A program made the translations under genes and the position numbers. This document shows, in pieces, positions 34,241 through 41,813 of a stretch of 64,000 nt of DNA. The stretch comes from Streptomyces longisporoflavus (GTDB lineage: Bacteria > Actinomycetota > Actinomycetes > Streptomycetales > Streptomycetaceae), in NCBI RefSeq assembly GCF_014649775.1, contig NZ_BMTR01000011.1, forward strand, positions 248,001-312,000, read 5' to 3'. Under the pieces are notes generated by a model. That model was not told where the DNA came from. It did not search any database and worked only from the letters and a program-made list of their open reading frames with translations. Within the stretch, counting starts at the first letter, position 1. Each line of letters opens with the position of its first letter.

Positions 34241-35839
34241 GTGATCACCGCATCCGGCATCGAGCTGCGCGCCGGCGCCCGCATCCTCATCGAGAACGCC
34301 ACCTTCCGTATCGCCAAGGGCGACCGCATCGGCCTGGTGGGACGCAACGGAGCGGGCAAGACCACGCTCACCAAGTGCCTCGCGGGTGAGGGCGTCCCGG
34401 CCGGCGGCACCATCAGCCGCTCCGGCGAGGTCGGCTACCTCCCGCAGGACCCGCGCACCGGCGACCTGGACGTCCTTGCCCGCGACCGCATCCTCTCCGC
34501 CCGCGGCCTCGACACCCTGATCCGCAAGATGCGCGAGAACGAACAGCGCATCGCCAACGGCTCGGGCGCCACCCGCGACAAGGCGATGAGGCAGTACGAG
34601 CGCCAGGAGACGGAGTTCCTCACCAAGGGCGGGTACGCCGCCGAGGCCGAGGCCGCCACCATCGCCGCCGCGCTCAGCCTCCCCGACCGCGTGCTCGGCC
34701 AGCCCCTGCACACGCTCTCCGGAGGCCAGCGCCGCCGAGTCGAGCTGGCCCGCATCCTCTTCTCGGACGCCGACACCCTGCTCCTCGACGAGCCGACGAA
34801 CCACCTCGACGCCGACTCCATCGTCTGGCTCAGGGACTACCTCAAGTCCTACCGCGGCGGCTTCATCGTGATCTCCCACGACGTCGAACTGGTCGAGACG
34901 GTCGTCAACAAGGTCTTCTATCTGGACGCCAACCGCGCCCAGATCGACGTCTACAACATGGGCTGGAAGCTCTACCAGCAGCAGCGCGAGTCCGACGAGA
35001 AGCGCCGCAAGCGCGAGCGCCAGAACGCCGAGAAGAAGGCCGCGACGCTCCATTCGCAGGCCGACAAGATGCGCGCCAAGGCCACCAAGACCGTCGCCGC
35101 CCAGAACATGGCCAAGCGCGCCGACAAGCTCCTCGCCGGTCTGGAGGAGGTGCGCCAGAGCGACAAGGTCGCCAAGCTGCGCTTCCCGGACCCCGCACCC
35201 TGCGGCAAGACCCCGCTGATGGCGGAGGGGCTCTCCAAGTCGTACGGCTCCCTGGAGATCTTCACCGACGTCGACCTCGCCATCGACAAGGGCTCGCGCG
35301 TGGTCATCCTCGGCCTCAACGGCGCGGGCAAGACCACGCTCCTGCGGCTGCTCGGCGGCGCCGAGAAGCCCGACACCGGACAGGTCATCGAGGGCCACGG
35401 CCTCAAGCTCGGCTACTACGCCCAGGAGCACGAGACCCTCGACCCGGACCGCACGGTCCTGGAGAACATGCGCTCGGCCGCTCCCGACCTCGACCTCGTG
35501 GCGGTGCGCAAGACGCTCGGTTCGTTCCTCTTCTCCGGCGACGACGTCGACAAGCCCGCGGGCGTCCTGTCCGGCGGCGAGAAGACCCGTCTGGCGCTCG
35601 CCACCCTGGTCGTCTCCTCCGCCAACGTGCTGCTCCTCGACGAGCCCACGAACAACCTCGACCCGGCCAGCCGCGAGGAGATCCTGGGCGCCCTTCGCAC
35701 CTACAAGGGCGCGGTCGTCCTCGTCACGCACGACGAGGGCGCCGTGGAGGCACTCCAGCCGGAGCGGATCATCCTGCTGCCCGACGGGGTCGAGGACCTG
35801 TGGGGCCAGGACTACGCCGATCTGGTCGCCCTCGCCTGA
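34241..35839 (+). CDS. ABC-F family ATPase
   Basis: 532 residues with two ABC domains in tandem and no membrane part. Walker A GRNGAGKTT near residue 33 and GLNGAGKTT near residue 360; signatures LSGGQRRRVELAR and LSGGEKTRLALA; Walker B LLLDEPTNHLD and LLLDEPTNNLD. Between them the long charged P-site-tRNA-interaction linker (QQRESDEKRRKRERQ). ABC-F proteins act on the ribosome as translation factors or antibiotic-resistance proteins. GTG start at 34241; the close relative in S. coelicolor sits beside gbn as here. Confidence 0.93.
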   Translation: MITASGIELRAGARILIENATFRIAKGDRIGLVGRNGAGKTTLTKCLAGEGVPAGGTISRSGEVGYLPQDPRTGDLDVLARDRILSARGLDTLIRKMRENEQRIANGSGATRDKAMRQYERQETEFLTKGGYAAEAEAATIAAALSLPDRVLGQPLHTLSGGQRRRVELARILFSDADTLLLDEPTNHLDADSIVWLRDYLKSYRGGFIVISHDVELVETVVNKVFYLDANRAQIDVYNMGWKLYQQQRESDEKRRKRERQNAEKKAATLHSQADKMRAKATKTVAAQNMAKRADKLLAGLEEVRQSDKVAKLRFPDPAPCGKTPLMAEGLSKSYGSLEIFTDVDLAIDKGSRVVILGLNGAGKTTLLRLLGGAEKPDTGQVIEGHGLKLGYYAQEHETLDPDRTVLENMRSAAPDLDLVAVRKTLGSFLFSGDDVDKPAGVLSGGEKTRLALATLVVSSANVLLLDEPTNNLDPASREEILGALRTYKGAVVLVTHDEGAVEALQPERIILLPDGVEDLWGQDYADLVALA

Positions 35840-35844
35840 CCCGC

Positions 35845-35867
35845 GCGGCCCCGGCCGCCGGGGCCGC
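35845..35867 (+). terminator. Terminator after the ABC-F gene
   Basis: Perfect 10-bp stem GCGGCCCCGG / CCGGGGCCGC with a 3-base loop, six bases past the stop codon. Confidence 0.65.
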
Positions 35868-35896
35868 ACAGGTCAGGCGAGGCGTCCACATTGGTT

Positions 35897-35946
35897 GATC
35901 GAATAACTGATCCACTGCGTATGGATCATTCGGCCGATCCGTGATC
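35897..35946. promoter_or_regulatory. Cluster of five GATC sites upstream of gbn
   Basis: GATC occurs at 35897, 35909, 35924, 35936 and 35943, that is five times in 50 bp, flanked by A/T. The SCO1839 product Gbn is, from memory, a nucleoid protein that prefers GATC, so this looks like an autoregulatory or nucleation site. Confidence 0.55.
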
Positions 35947-36233
35947 CTTCATCTGTGTGAGGTCTCCTCGTACCGAGGTGTGGGATACACGGATTTTCTT
36001 GGAGGTCGTGGGCGTGGCGGGGTTTTTCCTCCGCCACCGCGCTGACCTGGCACTTCTGTCGGCAACCGAATCCGCCGCCTGGAATTCAGCACACGGAATC
36101 AGTAATTCCGCTCGTGGTGTCGTCTTCCCTTGCGGGAAACCTCGTCGTACGGACCTTGCCGAATGGGTGGCCAGGAAGCCCAAGAGGGGTGATCATGAGA
36201 AGTCCAGAGCGCACTTCCCATGAGGAGGCACGG
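35947..36233 (+). other. gbn leader region
   Basis: No other gene seen. It contains an alternative in-frame ATG at 36195 (after GAGGGG) that would lengthen Gbn by 13 residues, and one further GATC next to that ATG. Confidence 0.4.
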
Positions 36234-36455
36234 GTGGCCGAGACTCTGAAGAAGGGCAGCCGGGTAACCGGCGCCGCGCGCGACAAGCTCGCGGCAGACC
36301 TGAAGAAGAAGTACGACGGCGGTGCGAGCATCCGGGCGTTGGCCGAGGAGACCGGCCGTTCGTACGGTTTTGTGCACCGCATGCTCAGCGAGTCCGGAGT
36401 CACGCTGCGGGGACGCGGCGGGGCTACGCGAGGCAAGAAGGCCGCAGCCGGCTGA
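36234..36455 (+). CDS. gbn: Small helix-turn-helix nucleoid-associated protein Gbn
   Basis: 73 residues, very basic. The core YDGGASIRALAEETGRSYGFVHRMLSESGVTLRGRGG is a single helix-turn-helix of the kind that reads DNA, and both ends are Lys/Arg-rich (LKKGSRV, RGKKAAAG). It matches what I recall of S. coelicolor SCO1839, described as a GATC-binding nucleoid-associated protein that affects development. GTG 36234 has a strong AGGAGG at the right distance. Between ABC-F and enoyl-CoA hydratase genes, as in that species. Confidence 0.88.
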   Translation: MAETLKKGSRVTGAARDKLAADLKKKYDGGASIRALAEETGRSYGFVHRMLSESGVTLRGRGGATRGKKAAAG

Positions 36456-36621
36456 CGGCTGCGGGCGGTTCACCGGCTCCGACGGTGGCCACCCGGTCGA
36501 TCGTTCCCCAGCCCTTAACGGGACCTGGGGGAGTACCGCATCGGCCGGGTGGTTACTGTGCAGTCACTTACGGGCGCGTACGTGCGTCCGGACCGACCGC
36601 ACACCACCATCGGAGGCCCCC

Positions 36622-37434
36622 ATGGTTTCGCCCGGCAGTGAACTCGGCGGATCCGCACCGGTACTCGACAAGGACGGCGTACGCCTGACTGTCGACGAGG
36701 CCGTCGCCACGGTGACGCTGGCCAACCCGGCCAAGCGCAACGCCCAATCTCCCGCGCTGTGGAGGGCGTTGGCCGAGGCAGGCCGGTTGTTGCCGGGCAG
36801 TGTCCGTGTCGTCGTGCTCCGCGGTGAGGGCAAGTCCTTCTCCGCGGGCCTCGACCGCCAGGCGTTCACGCCCGAGGGCTTCGACGGTGAGCCGTCATTC
36901 ATCGATCTCGCACGCGGTGAGGACGATGTCCTCGACGCGACGATCGCGGAGTACCAGGAGGCGTTCACCTGGTGGCGGCGCAGTGACATCGTGTCCATCG
37001 CCGCCGTGCAGGGGCACGCCATCGGTGCGGGCTTCCAGCTCGCGCTCGCCTGTGACCTGCGTATCGTCGCCGACGACGTGCAGTTCGCCATGCGCGAGAC
37101 CAGCCTGGGCCTGGTGCCCGACCTCACCGGCACGCACCCCCTCGTGGGGCTTGTCGGCTACGCCCGCGCGCTCGAGATCTGCGCCACCGGTCGGTTCGTC
37201 CAGGCGCCCGAGGCGGAACGTGTGGGCCTGGCCAACCTCGTCGTACTGGCCGACCAGCTCGACGCCTCCGTGGCCGATCTGGCGGCAGCGCTGCTGGCCG
37301 CGCCGCGGGACGCCGTCATCGAGACCAAGACCCTCTTGCAGGGCGCGTCCGCACGGACCTACGAGGACCAGCGCACGGCGGAGCGCGCCGCCCAGGGCCG
37401 CCGCCTCCGGGACCTGGCGGGCCTCGGCGACTGA
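36622..37434 (+). CDS. Enoyl-CoA hydratase/isomerase family protein
   Basis: 270 residues, crotonase fold. Oxyanion-hole strands are visible: VLRGEGKSFSAGLDRQAF and IAAVQGHAIGAGFQLALACDLRIVADDVQFAMRETSLGLVPDLTGTHPLVGLVG. The hydratase glutamate position has E in RETSLG. It acts on an acyl-CoA, probably in fatty acid or amino acid degradation; specificity is not clear. ATG at 36622 follows GGAGG. Confidence 0.9.
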   Translation: MVSPGSELGGSAPVLDKDGVRLTVDEAVATVTLANPAKRNAQSPALWRALAEAGRLLPGSVRVVVLRGEGKSFSAGLDRQAFTPEGFDGEPSFIDLARGEDDVLDATIAEYQEAFTWWRRSDIVSIAAVQGHAIGAGFQLALACDLRIVADDVQFAMRETSLGLVPDLTGTHPLVGLVGYARALEICATGRFVQAPEAERVGLANLVVLADQLDASVADLAAALLAAPRDAVIETKTLLQGASARTYEDQRTAERAAQGRRLRDLAGLGD

Positions 37435-37514
37435 CACCTTCCGCGGGGTCGGGGTGGTCAGCCTTTCCCGGCGCCGTGGCGGCCGGCCCTCATGCCATCC
37501 CGGTGGTCAGTTCC

Positions 37515-38261
37515 TCACTCCACCGCGGTGACCAGGACGGCCACCGATGGGTGGTCCTTCAGGGCTTGGCCGATTGCCGTGCGGACCGCGAGTGCCACGT
37601 CCAGGGAGCGGTGGTCGCGGGCTGTTGCCAGTTCCACGCGCGCGTGGCGGCGTGGCAGCGCGGCCCGCGTCGTCGGCAACTCTTCGATGTGGACGGCGCG
37701 GCCGAGTCCGCCGAGCGCGCCGGTCAGCCGCCGCACGCCCGGCACGGCGAGCGCGGCGCCGGCCGCGGTGGCCTCGTCCCCGTCCTTGGCGGTCGGCTGC
37801 GCTCCGTCCGGCGGGGTCCTCGCGGACGCCGTGTCCGGCGGTACGCCGACGGGGGTCGACTCGCCCGCGTCGAGCAGCGTCGTCACGTTGAGATCCACCT
37901 CCGCGACCACCAGGCCGAGCCGCTCGTCGGCCGCCGCGAACAGAGCCGTCCGGAGCCGGGCCGCGGCCACGGGAAGCGGCTCGGTCGGCTCGGCCGCGAA
38001 TTCCGCGGTGATCCGCAGCGGACCCGGCGGCAGCGCACTCGGCGGTGGCGGTACGGAGGAGGCCTCTGCCGTAGTGGGATCGGCGAGCGCGAGGCGCAGG
38101 CCGCCGAGACGAACGCCGCTCACCTGTTCCGCCGCATGGCGCAGTACTCCGCCCGCGCACGCCTCGGTCAGCCAGGCGCCGTCACCGGGTCCGCCCAGGG
38201 GAAGAACGCGCCCCAGGCCGAGCTGTCGCCGTACCGCATCGGTCCATCCGTCACCGGTCAT
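37515..38261 (-). CDS. Streptomyces protein of the so-called nucleopolyhedrovirus P10 family
   Basis: 248 residues, function unknown. An N-terminal helix-rich part (WTDAVRRQLGLGRVLPLGG) is followed by two Asp23/Gls24-like alpha/beta segments (RARVEL-type strands with V-x-V-x-V near residues 90-130 and 200-235) split by a Pro/Thr/Ala-rich linker. The P10 name is a database label and probably misleading. It is divergent from the Asp23 operon 93 bp away, which supports a link to envelope stress. Confidence 0.7.
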   Translation of the reverse strand: MTGDGWTDAVRRQLGLGRVLPLGGPGDGAWLTEACAGGVLRHAAEQVSGVRLGGLRLALADPTTAEASSVPPPPSALPPGPLRITAEFAAEPTEPLPVAAARLRTALFAAADERLGLVVAEVDLNVTTLLDAGESTPVGVPPDTASARTPPDGAQPTAKDGDEATAAGAALAVPGVRRLTGALGGLGRAVHIEELPTTRAALPRRHARVELATARDHRSLDVALAVRTAIGQALKDHPSVAVLVTAVE

Positions 38262-38354
38262 TGCCCCAGCCTGCCGCATCCCTGGCGCGCGAGGACGTAA
38301 CCGCACTTAGTGTGGGCGAAGGAGCAGATCCCCTTTCGAAAGGGACAGACGGCG

Positions 38355-38852
38355 ATGAGTGACACCGGACAGCGGAACCGGCCCCAGGAGACCCTCGCGA
38401 AGGAGTCCCCCGACGAGGCGACGGGGAAGAGCGGCTCGACCAGGAGGGGCGGCGGAGATCCCGCGACCCGCGGGCGCACCACCATCGCGGACGGCGTCGT
38501 CGAGAAGATCGCCGGGCTCGCGGCCCGCGATGTCGTCGGCGTGCACGCCATGGGCGGCGGCCTCGCAAGGACATTCGGCGCCGTGCGCGACCGGGTGCCC
38601 GGCGGCTCGGGCGCCAAGTCCGTATCGCGCGGCGTGAAGGCGGAGGTCGGCGAGGTACAGACGGCGCTCGACCTGGAGATCGTCGTCGAGTACGGCGTCT
38701 CGATCGCGGACGTCACGCGCGCCGTGCGGGAGAACGTCATCTCCGCGGTCGAGCGGATGACCGGGCTCGAAGTCGTCGAGGTCAACATCGCGGTGAGCGA
38801 CGTAAAGCTCCCGGACGAGGAAGACGATGAGCCGCAAGGCCGCCTTCAGTAA
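38355..38852 (+). CDS. Asp23/Gls24 family envelope stress protein
   Basis: 165 residues. A disordered 40-residue start is followed by the Asp23 domain: TIADGVVEKIAGLAARDVVGVHAMGGG, LEIVVEYGVSIADVTRAVRENVISAVERMTGLEVVEVNIAVSDVKL. Asp23 proteins coat the inner face of the membrane via AmaP and respond to alkaline or cell-wall stress. ATG 38355 starts the operon asp23 - small ORF - membrane protein - asp23 - DUF6286 - amaP. Confidence 0.92.
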   Translation: MSDTGQRNRPQETLAKESPDEATGKSGSTRRGGGDPATRGRTTIADGVVEKIAGLAARDVVGVHAMGGGLARTFGAVRDRVPGGSGAKSVSRGVKAEVGEVQTALDLEIVVEYGVSIADVTRAVRENVISAVERMTGLEVVEVNIAVSDVKLPDEEDDEPQGRLQ

Positions 38853-38928
38853 CGGCGCCGCCTTCCGCAACAAGGCCGCCTTCAGTAACGCTGTCGCCGG
38901 GAGCGCGAACTCAAGGAGTGCACGATGA
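38827..38928 (+). CDS. Candidate 33-codon gene overlapping asp23 and the next gene
   Basis: ATG 38827 lies inside the end of asp23 behind GAGGAAGACG; its TGA overlaps the ATG of the next gene as ATGA, the usual sign of coupling. The peptide has three AAF[S/R]N repeats (KAAFSN, GAAFRN, KAAFSN) and a basic SANSRSAR tail. It is too short for routine gene calling. The DNA repeat could be a mere duplication, so coding is plausible rather than shown. Confidence 0.45.
   Translation: MSRKAAFSNGAAFRNKAAFSNAVAGSANSRSAR
38835..38890 (+). repeat. Direct repeat of 20 bp, period 36, at the asp23 stop
   Basis: CAAGGCCGCCTTCAGTAACG occurs exactly at 38835-38854 and 38871-38890, with a diverged half-unit between. 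The first copy holds the TAA stop of asp23. Confidence 0.8.
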
Positions 38929-39113
38929 GCAGGGCCGTGATCGGCATGGTGGCCGGAATGGCACTCGGCTTCGCCGGGTACTTCGGCGGGTTCGGGGCGT
39001 TTTTGCTGGTGGCCGCATTGGGCGCCATAGGGTTTGTCGCGGGCCGGTTCCTCGAGGGGGACCTGGAGCTCGGCGACTTCTTCCGTACCCGTGGCGACGA
39101 CCGGCGGCGGTGA
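38925..39113 (+). CDS. Small membrane protein of the Asp23 operon (DUF2273-like)
   Basis: 62 residues, two closely spaced Gly-rich hydrophobic helices (VIGMVAGMALGFAGYFGGFGAFLLVAALGAIGFVAGRFLEG) and a charged tail with DLGDFFRTRGDD. Firmicute Asp23 operons carry a similar two-helix DUF2273 protein. AAGGAG precedes the ATG. Likely a membrane partner of AmaP/Asp23. Confidence 0.8.
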   Translation: MSRAVIGMVAGMALGFAGYFGGFGAFLLVAALGAIGFVAGRFLEGDLELGDFFRTRGDDRRR

Positions 39114-39116
39114 GCC

Positions 39117-39461
39117 GTGGCGGCACAGGTCGCGCCCGGGGAGCGCGGTGCGACCAGGATCGCCGACCGGGTCGTAGCGAAGATCGCCGCACAGGCGGCA
39201 CGCGAGGCGCTGACGCGGGTGCCCGCGAACGGCTCGCCGCCGCACGCGACCGTCACCGTGCGCCATGACGTCGCCCATGTGCGCGTGAGCGTCGATCTCG
39301 ACTACCCCTCGGACATCGGCGGGCAGTGCGGTGCGGTGCGTCGCCAAGTCACCGAACGGGTAAAGGCGTTGGCGGGAATGGAAGTGCCGGAGGTCGCGGT
39401 CCAGGTCGAGCGGCTGCACTCGGCACACGTGCGCGGCGCGGCACAGGGGAGGACGCGATGA
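39117..39461 (+). CDS. Second Asp23/Gls24 family protein
   Basis: 114 residues, a short Asp23-like domain: RIADRVVAKIAAQAAREALTRVP and HVRVSVDLDYPSDIGGQCGAVRRQVTERVKALAGMEVPEVAVQVERL. GTG start at 39117 four bases after the previous stop; its TGA overlaps the next ATG (ATGA). Confidence 0.85.
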   Translation: MAAQVAPGERGATRIADRVVAKIAAQAAREALTRVPANGSPPHATVTVRHDVAHVRVSVDLDYPSDIGGQCGAVRRQVTERVKALAGMEVPEVAVQVERLHSAHVRGAAQGRTR

Positions 39462-40180
39462 GCGAGTCTCAGGGGTCTCATGCGGCGGGCGGCGCAGGTG
39501 GTGCGGGCAGTGCGGGCGGCATGGGCGGCACACAGCCGGTACCCGTCGTCGAACGGACCGGCAGCGAACTCGACCAGTCGGCGTCCGCGGCGTCGTACGA
39601 TCCGTCGCCCACGCCGCCCACCCTGCCCGACAACGCGAAGCCGTCCCGCTTCTGGTCACCGCGACGCGTGCCCGCCGCCGTCGTCGCGCTGCTGCTCCTC
39701 GGCGGCGCGGGGCTCCTGCTGTACGACATCGCGGCGGTGCGGGCCGGGCACTCCGCCATGGGGTGGCGCGGTGACCTCGCGCGCGAACTCGCCGAGCGGC
39801 CCCTGAAGGACACGTGGGTCCTCGTCGGCGCCGGGGTGGCCGCGGCCGCCGGGGTGTGGCTGATCGTGCTCGCCGCGACCCCCGGCCTCCGGGCGGTCCT
39901 CGCGATGCGGCGCGAGGACCCGGACATCCGGGCGGGCCTGCATCGGGGCGCCGCCGCGATGGTGCTGCGGGACCGGGCTATGGACGTGGCGGGCGTGCAG
40001 TCGGTGCGGGTCCGTATGAAGCGCTCCAAGGTGGACGTCCGCGCCGTCTCGCACTTCCGCGAACTCGACGACGTACGCGGCGACCTGGACAACACGCTGG
40101 CCGACGGCATCAGGGACCTGGGTCTCGGTCGCGGCCCCGCGCTCTCGGTGCGGGTGGCGCGGCCCGGCAGGAAAGGCTGA
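39458..40180 (+). CDS. DUF6286 domain membrane protein of the Asp23 operon
   Basis: 240 residues. A disordered Gly/Ser/Pro-rich first 65 residues, two membrane helices (VPAAVVALLLLGGAGLLLYD and DTWVLVGAGVAAAAGVWLIVLA) and a C-terminal cytoplasmic alpha/beta domain (VAGVQSVRVRMKRSKVDVRAVSHF) that resembles the AmaP tail. Probably a paralogue of AmaP used as an Asp23 anchor. Confidence 0.83.
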   Translation: MSESQGSHAAGGAGGAGSAGGMGGTQPVPVVERTGSELDQSASAASYDPSPTPPTLPDNAKPSRFWSPRRVPAAVVALLLLGGAGLLLYDIAAVRAGHSAMGWRGDLARELAERPLKDTWVLVGAGVAAAAGVWLIVLAATPGLRAVLAMRREDPDIRAGLHRGAAAMVLRDRAMDVAGVQSVRVRMKRSKVDVRAVSHFRELDDVRGDLDNTLADGIRDLGLGRGPALSVRVARPGRKG

Positions 40181-40185
40181 GCGCG

Positions 40186-40764
40186 ATGCTGAAGACGGTC
40201 AATCGTGTGGTGCTCGGCCTGATCGGCCTGCTGCTGGTGCTCGGGGGCGGCTCGGTGCTCGCCGTCGGGCTCGGGGCGCCGCCACCCTCCTGGTGGGTCC
40301 ACGACGGGAAGCGTGACGTCCTGCTGAGCGACGCGGACCGGGAGCGGTGGCGGGACGAGAGCTGGTTCTGGCCCGCGGTGATCGCCGTACTGGCGGTGTG
40401 CCTGCTGCTCGCACTGTGGTGGCTGGTGGCGCAGTTCCGGCGGCGGAGGCTGGCCGAGGTGCTCGTGGAGACCGGCGACGGCGAGGGGGCTCTGCTGCGG
40501 GGGCGGGCCCTGGAGAACGTGCTGGTGGGGGAGGCGGAGTCGCTGGAGGGCGTGCAGCGTGCCGCAGTCTCCCTGACGGGCCGCCGCAACGCTCCGGAGG
40601 CGAGGGTGTCCCTGCACTTGGAACCCCATGCCACGCCGGGGGAGGCGCTGCACCGACTCTCCGTGGAGGCGCTGGCGCACGCAAGAGACTCGGCGGGCCT
40701 CGACCACCTGCCCGCGGTGGTGCAACTGCGGGGCGTGAAGCACCGGGCCGAACGGGTGAGCTGA
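40186..40764 (+). CDS. amaP: Alkaline shock response membrane anchor AmaP
   Basis: 192 residues with two membrane helices (residues about 7-28 and 62-83) split by a short outside loop with WWVHDGKRD, then a cytoplasmic domain (VQRAAVSLTGRRNAPEARVSLHLEP ... LRGVKHRAERVS). AmaP holds Asp23 at the membrane in staphylococci. ATG 40186 is six bases after the previous stop; last gene of the operon. Confidence 0.87.
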   Translation: MLKTVNRVVLGLIGLLLVLGGGSVLAVGLGAPPPSWWVHDGKRDVLLSDADRERWRDESWFWPAVIAVLAVCLLLALWWLVAQFRRRRLAEVLVETGDGEGALLRGRALENVLVGEAESLEGVQRAAVSLTGRRNAPEARVSLHLEPHATPGEALHRLSVEALAHARDSAGLDHLPAVVQLRGVKHRAERVS

Positions 40765-40765
40765 C

Positions 40766-40903
40766 GGGTTCGTCCGGGTTCGCCGACCGGGCGGGGTGAT
40801 GGGTTCGGCCGGGTTCGTCGAGCGGCTGGGGTGGCGAGTCCGTGCCGCTTGGTCGGGCGGGCGCGTTGACGAGTCCGCCCGAGGGTCGCCGGGCGCGTGA
40901 GTC
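40766..40903. repeat. Degenerate 35-bp tandem repeat, four units
   Basis: Units at 40766-40800, 40801-40835, 40836-40870 and 40871-40903 share the pattern GGGTTCGNCCGGGTTCG/GAGTCCG... ending in GGGCGNG-GTTGAC. Units 1-2 and 3-4 are closest to each other. It follows amaP directly and is followed by a CCCGTCCGGCG element at about 40956-40966. Confidence 0.7.
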
Positions 40904-40984
40904 GAAGAGTTCGTCCGCCCTCGCCGCCGGACAGGCCGCGTCGCTGAGCCCGCAGCCCGTCCGGCGATCCCGGACGCCCGGGGC

Positions 40985-41740
40985 TCAGAACCCGTGCCGT
41001 GCCCCGCCGTCCACCGGCAGCATGACGCCCGTCAGGTACGACGCCGCGGGTGAGAGGAAGAACGCCGCCGTTCGGCCGAACTCCTCCGGAGTGCCGTACC
41101 GCCGCAGCGGGATACGCGACTCGTGGCCCGCACGGGTGGCCTCGGGGTCCGCGGAGAGGCCGTCCAACTGTCGTACCCGGTCCGTGTCGATACGGGACGG
41201 GAGCAGCCCGACGACGCGGATGCCCCGCGGCCCGACCTCGTCGGCGAGGGACTTCGCGAAGCCCGCGAGCCCCGGCCGCAGCCCGTTGGAGATCGTCAGG
41301 CCCGGAATCGGCTCGTGCACGGAGGCGGAGAGGACGAAGCCGATGACGCCTCCCTCGCCGAGTTCCGCCGCCGCGCCGCGGGCAAGGCGGACCGCCCCGA
41401 GGAAGACCGACTCGAAGGCCGACTCCCACTGCTCGTCCGTGTTGTCGGCGACAAAGCCCGGCGCGGGCCCGCCGACACTGATCAGCACACCGTCGAAACG
41501 CCCGAAATGTTCGCGAGCGGCGGCGATGAGCCGGTCGGCGACGGCCGGATCGGCGTTGTCCGCCGCGATACCGCGGGCGTTCTCGCCGAGTTCGCCCGCC
41601 GCCTCGGCGACCGTCTTCTCGTCCCGGCCGGTGATCAGTACCTTCGCGCCGTCCGCGACCAGCGCACGCGCGGCGGCGTTGCCCAGGCCGCGGGTGGCAC
41701 CGGTGATGACGTAGACGCGGTCCTTCAGTCCAAGATCCAT
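40985..41740 (-). CDS. SDR family protein lacking the usual catalytic Tyr/Lys
   Basis: 251 residues, Rossmann fold with the cofactor loop TGATRGLGNAAA and the ending GVMLPVDGGARHGF of classical short-chain dehydrogenases. Where the family has Y-x-x-x-K this protein has S-x-x-x-R (ISNGLRPGLAG), and NNAG is replaced by ISVGG. So NAD(P)H-dependent reduction may be lost or done differently. Some database entries call this group simply SDR oxidoreductase. ATG 41740. Confidence 0.85.
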   Translation of the reverse strand: MDLGLKDRVYVITGATRGLGNAAARALVADGAKVLITGRDEKTVAEAAGELGENARGIAADNADPAVADRLIAAAREHFGRFDGVLISVGGPAPGFVADNTDEQWESAFESVFLGAVRLARGAAAELGEGGVIGFVLSASVHEPIPGLTISNGLRPGLAGFAKSLADEVGPRGIRVVGLLPSRIDTDRVRQLDGLSADPEATRAGHESRIPLRRYGTPEEFGRTAAFFLSPAASYLTGVMLPVDGGARHGF

Positions 41741-41813
41741 GGCCCTATCCTGCCGCCTCGCAAGGGCGGAACGCGAGGCCCGAACGCGACGACGGAACGC
41801 GACGACGGCGGCG

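Noticed and set aside
36195..36233. ATG 36195 as the gbn start
   Set aside because: Possible, as GAGGGG precedes it, but GTG 36234 has the better AGGAGG and gives the length recalled for SCO1839; kept as an alternative.
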